A stretch of DNA of 64,000 nt, from contig JAJFFY010000008.1 in NCBI GenBank assembly GCA_021776415.1, positions 17,656 through 81,655 of the forward strand. Direction: 5' to 3'. A model generated the notes under the pieces. That model had not been told where the DNA came from. It ran no database searches and was given only the letters and a program-made list of their open reading frames with translations. This DNA is from Hyphococcus sp. (lineage in GTDB: Bacteria > Pseudomonadota > Alphaproteobacteria > Caulobacterales > Parvularculaceae). Numbering within the stretch: position 1 is the first letter of the stretch; every line of letters starts with the position of its first letter. This document shows, one piece after another, positions 63,356 through 64,000 of this stretch. The position numbers and the translations under genes are program-made.

Positions 63356-63823
63356 ATGGATGGAATAGATCAGAAAATATGCGGCATCATTCAGCGCGAC
63401 GGACGAAAGTCTAGCGCTGATATTGCTGAGGCGGTGGGAGTGTCGGTCTCGACCGCGAATGAGCGTGTCCGCCGTCTTGCGGCAACCGGAGTTATCGCCG
63501 CCTGGCGCGGCGTTTTGGACCCGGCGCATGTCGGCATGGGGCTTTGCGGCTTTATCCTCATCGACATGGGTTTTGAGGGCGAGGAAGAGGCGAAGGCGAT
63601 ATTGAGCAATCAGCCTGAAATTCAGGAATTGCATCACATCAGCGGCGCGCACTCTTACCTCGCCAAAGTCAGGGTCGCCGACACTGCCGCCATGCAGGCT
63701 TTTTTACAAAATGTCATTAAACCAATCGTTGCAGTTCTCCGTACCGAGACTATCTTTGTGCTTGAAACGGTCAAGGAAACCACCGAAATGGCAATCGCGC
63801 CTACGACGAAGACGCGGTCGTAA
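63356..63823 (+). CDS. Lrp/AsnC-family transcriptional regulator
   Basis: A 155-residue regulator. The N-terminal helix-turn-helix reads IIQRDGRKSSADIAEAVGVS and VSTANERVRRLAATGVIAAW, typical of Lrp/AsnC proteins, followed by a RAM ligand-binding domain (HHISGAHSYLAKVRVADTAA). It probably senses an amino acid and controls the flavoprotein gene that starts six bases after its stop. The ATG follows a rather A/T-rich promoter region with two hairpins from the prfB side. Confidence 0.9.
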   Translation: MDGIDQKICGIIQRDGRKSSADIAEAVGVSVSTANERVRRLAATGVIAAWRGVLDPAHVGMGLCGFILIDMGFEGEEEAKAILSNQPEIQELHHISGAHSYLAKVRVADTAAMQAFLQNVIKPIVAVLRTETIFVLETVKETTEMAIAPTTKTRS

Positions 63824-63829
63824 TTTATC

Positions 63830-64000
63830 ATGCAAACACCAAGTCACGTTGCGCTGGTCGGCTGTGGTTTCACCGGAACAAGTGCGTTTTTTCAGCTTGT
63901 CGATGGTTATCCCGTTAAAGAGATTACGATTTTTGAAGCGTCCGGCGTGTTCGGGCCGGGCTATCCTTACCAGGAAGACGAGTGCCCGGATTATCTCATC
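63830..64000 (+). CDS. FAD/NAD(P)-binding oxidoreductase, 5' part
   Basis: The first 57 codons of a gene that runs off the right edge. The text VALVGCGFTGTSAFFQLVDG is a dinucleotide-binding motif (GxGxxG variant), followed by ITIFEASGVFGPGYPYQEDE, which resembles the FAD-NAD(P)-binding (HcpA-like) family. It begins six bases after the Lrp-type regulator. Substrate cannot be inferred from the fragment. Confidence 0.75.
   Translation, partial: MQTPSHVALVGCGFTGTSAFFQLVDGYPVKEITIFEASGVFGPGYPYQEDECPDYLI

Noticed and set aside
1..64000. CRISPR arrays, tRNA, rRNA and riboswitch candidates
   Set aside because: I saw no regularly spaced repeats, cloverleaf, rRNA-like or known riboswitch sequence on either strand; an Infernal or tRNAscan run would settle small RNAs.

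Overview
The window reads as chromosomal DNA of a moderately GC-rich Gram-negative alphaproteobacterium. Pointers are TonB-dependent receptors beside tryptophan-halogenase-like flavoproteins, an RNase E with an acidic insert and a terminal GWWQKVV motif, an AmiC amidase next to a PBP1A, and a frameshifted prfB. Parvularculales, Caulobacterales or a relative is my inference; no rRNA or other marker gene is present to fix it. I see no tRNA, rRNA or CRISPR array.

Layout. 1-3.5 kb: a salvage-type operon (thymidine/AMP-phosphorylase-like enzyme, PRPP synthetase, metallo-beta-lactamase nuclease) facing the last 48 codons of a lon-type protease cut off by an internally deleted insertion sequence. 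3.5-14.3 kb: a carbohydrate uptake locus, probably for fructosides, with ROK sugar kinase, MFS carrier, clan-J glycosidase, TonB receptor, two halogenase-like flavoproteins and a LacI regulator. A shared motif, CAATCGWTTG, lies in three of its control regions. 14.3-15.6 kb: decayed DNA with an integrase remnant. 15.6-23.8 kb: an AraC regulator and an operon of TonB receptor, two esterases, an alcohol dehydrogenase and succinate-semialdehyde dehydrogenase. 24-26.5 kb: broken genes, including a codon-2 stop and a decapitated winged-helix/TPR regulator.

26.7-34.3 kb: a DUF2891 lipoprotein, a five-gene nucleotide-sugar/glycosyltransferase cassette, and two small membrane proteins behind a frameshifted FG-GAP/UnbV gene. 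34.4-41 kb: the most unusual block, an operon of a cation/proton antiporter, a Rieske-fused glutamate-synthase-like enzyme, a Rieske-fused thiamine-diphosphate enzyme, an unknown soluble protein and a channel-like protein with a TrkA-C-like tail. 41-44 kb: an ECF sigma factor with two related zinc-finger anti-sigma-like proteins. 44.3-49.6 kb: an apparent island of a 1253-residue pentapeptide-repeat membrane protein plus a four-helix membrane partner, bounded by a 12-bp inverted repeat.

50-64 kb is housekeeping: a yeast-type cytosine deaminase divergent from upp, a DsbA-like thioredoxin, a BepA-like M48 protease, rne, amiC, a PBP1A, prfB with its programmed +1 frameshift, an Lrp regulator and the start of an FAD-dependent oxidoreductase.

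The strongest candidates for undescribed biology are the double Rieske-fusion operon (34.4-41 kb) and the pentapeptide membrane pair (44.5-49.5 kb). All functional calls rest on motifs and context read by eye; no database search was possible.
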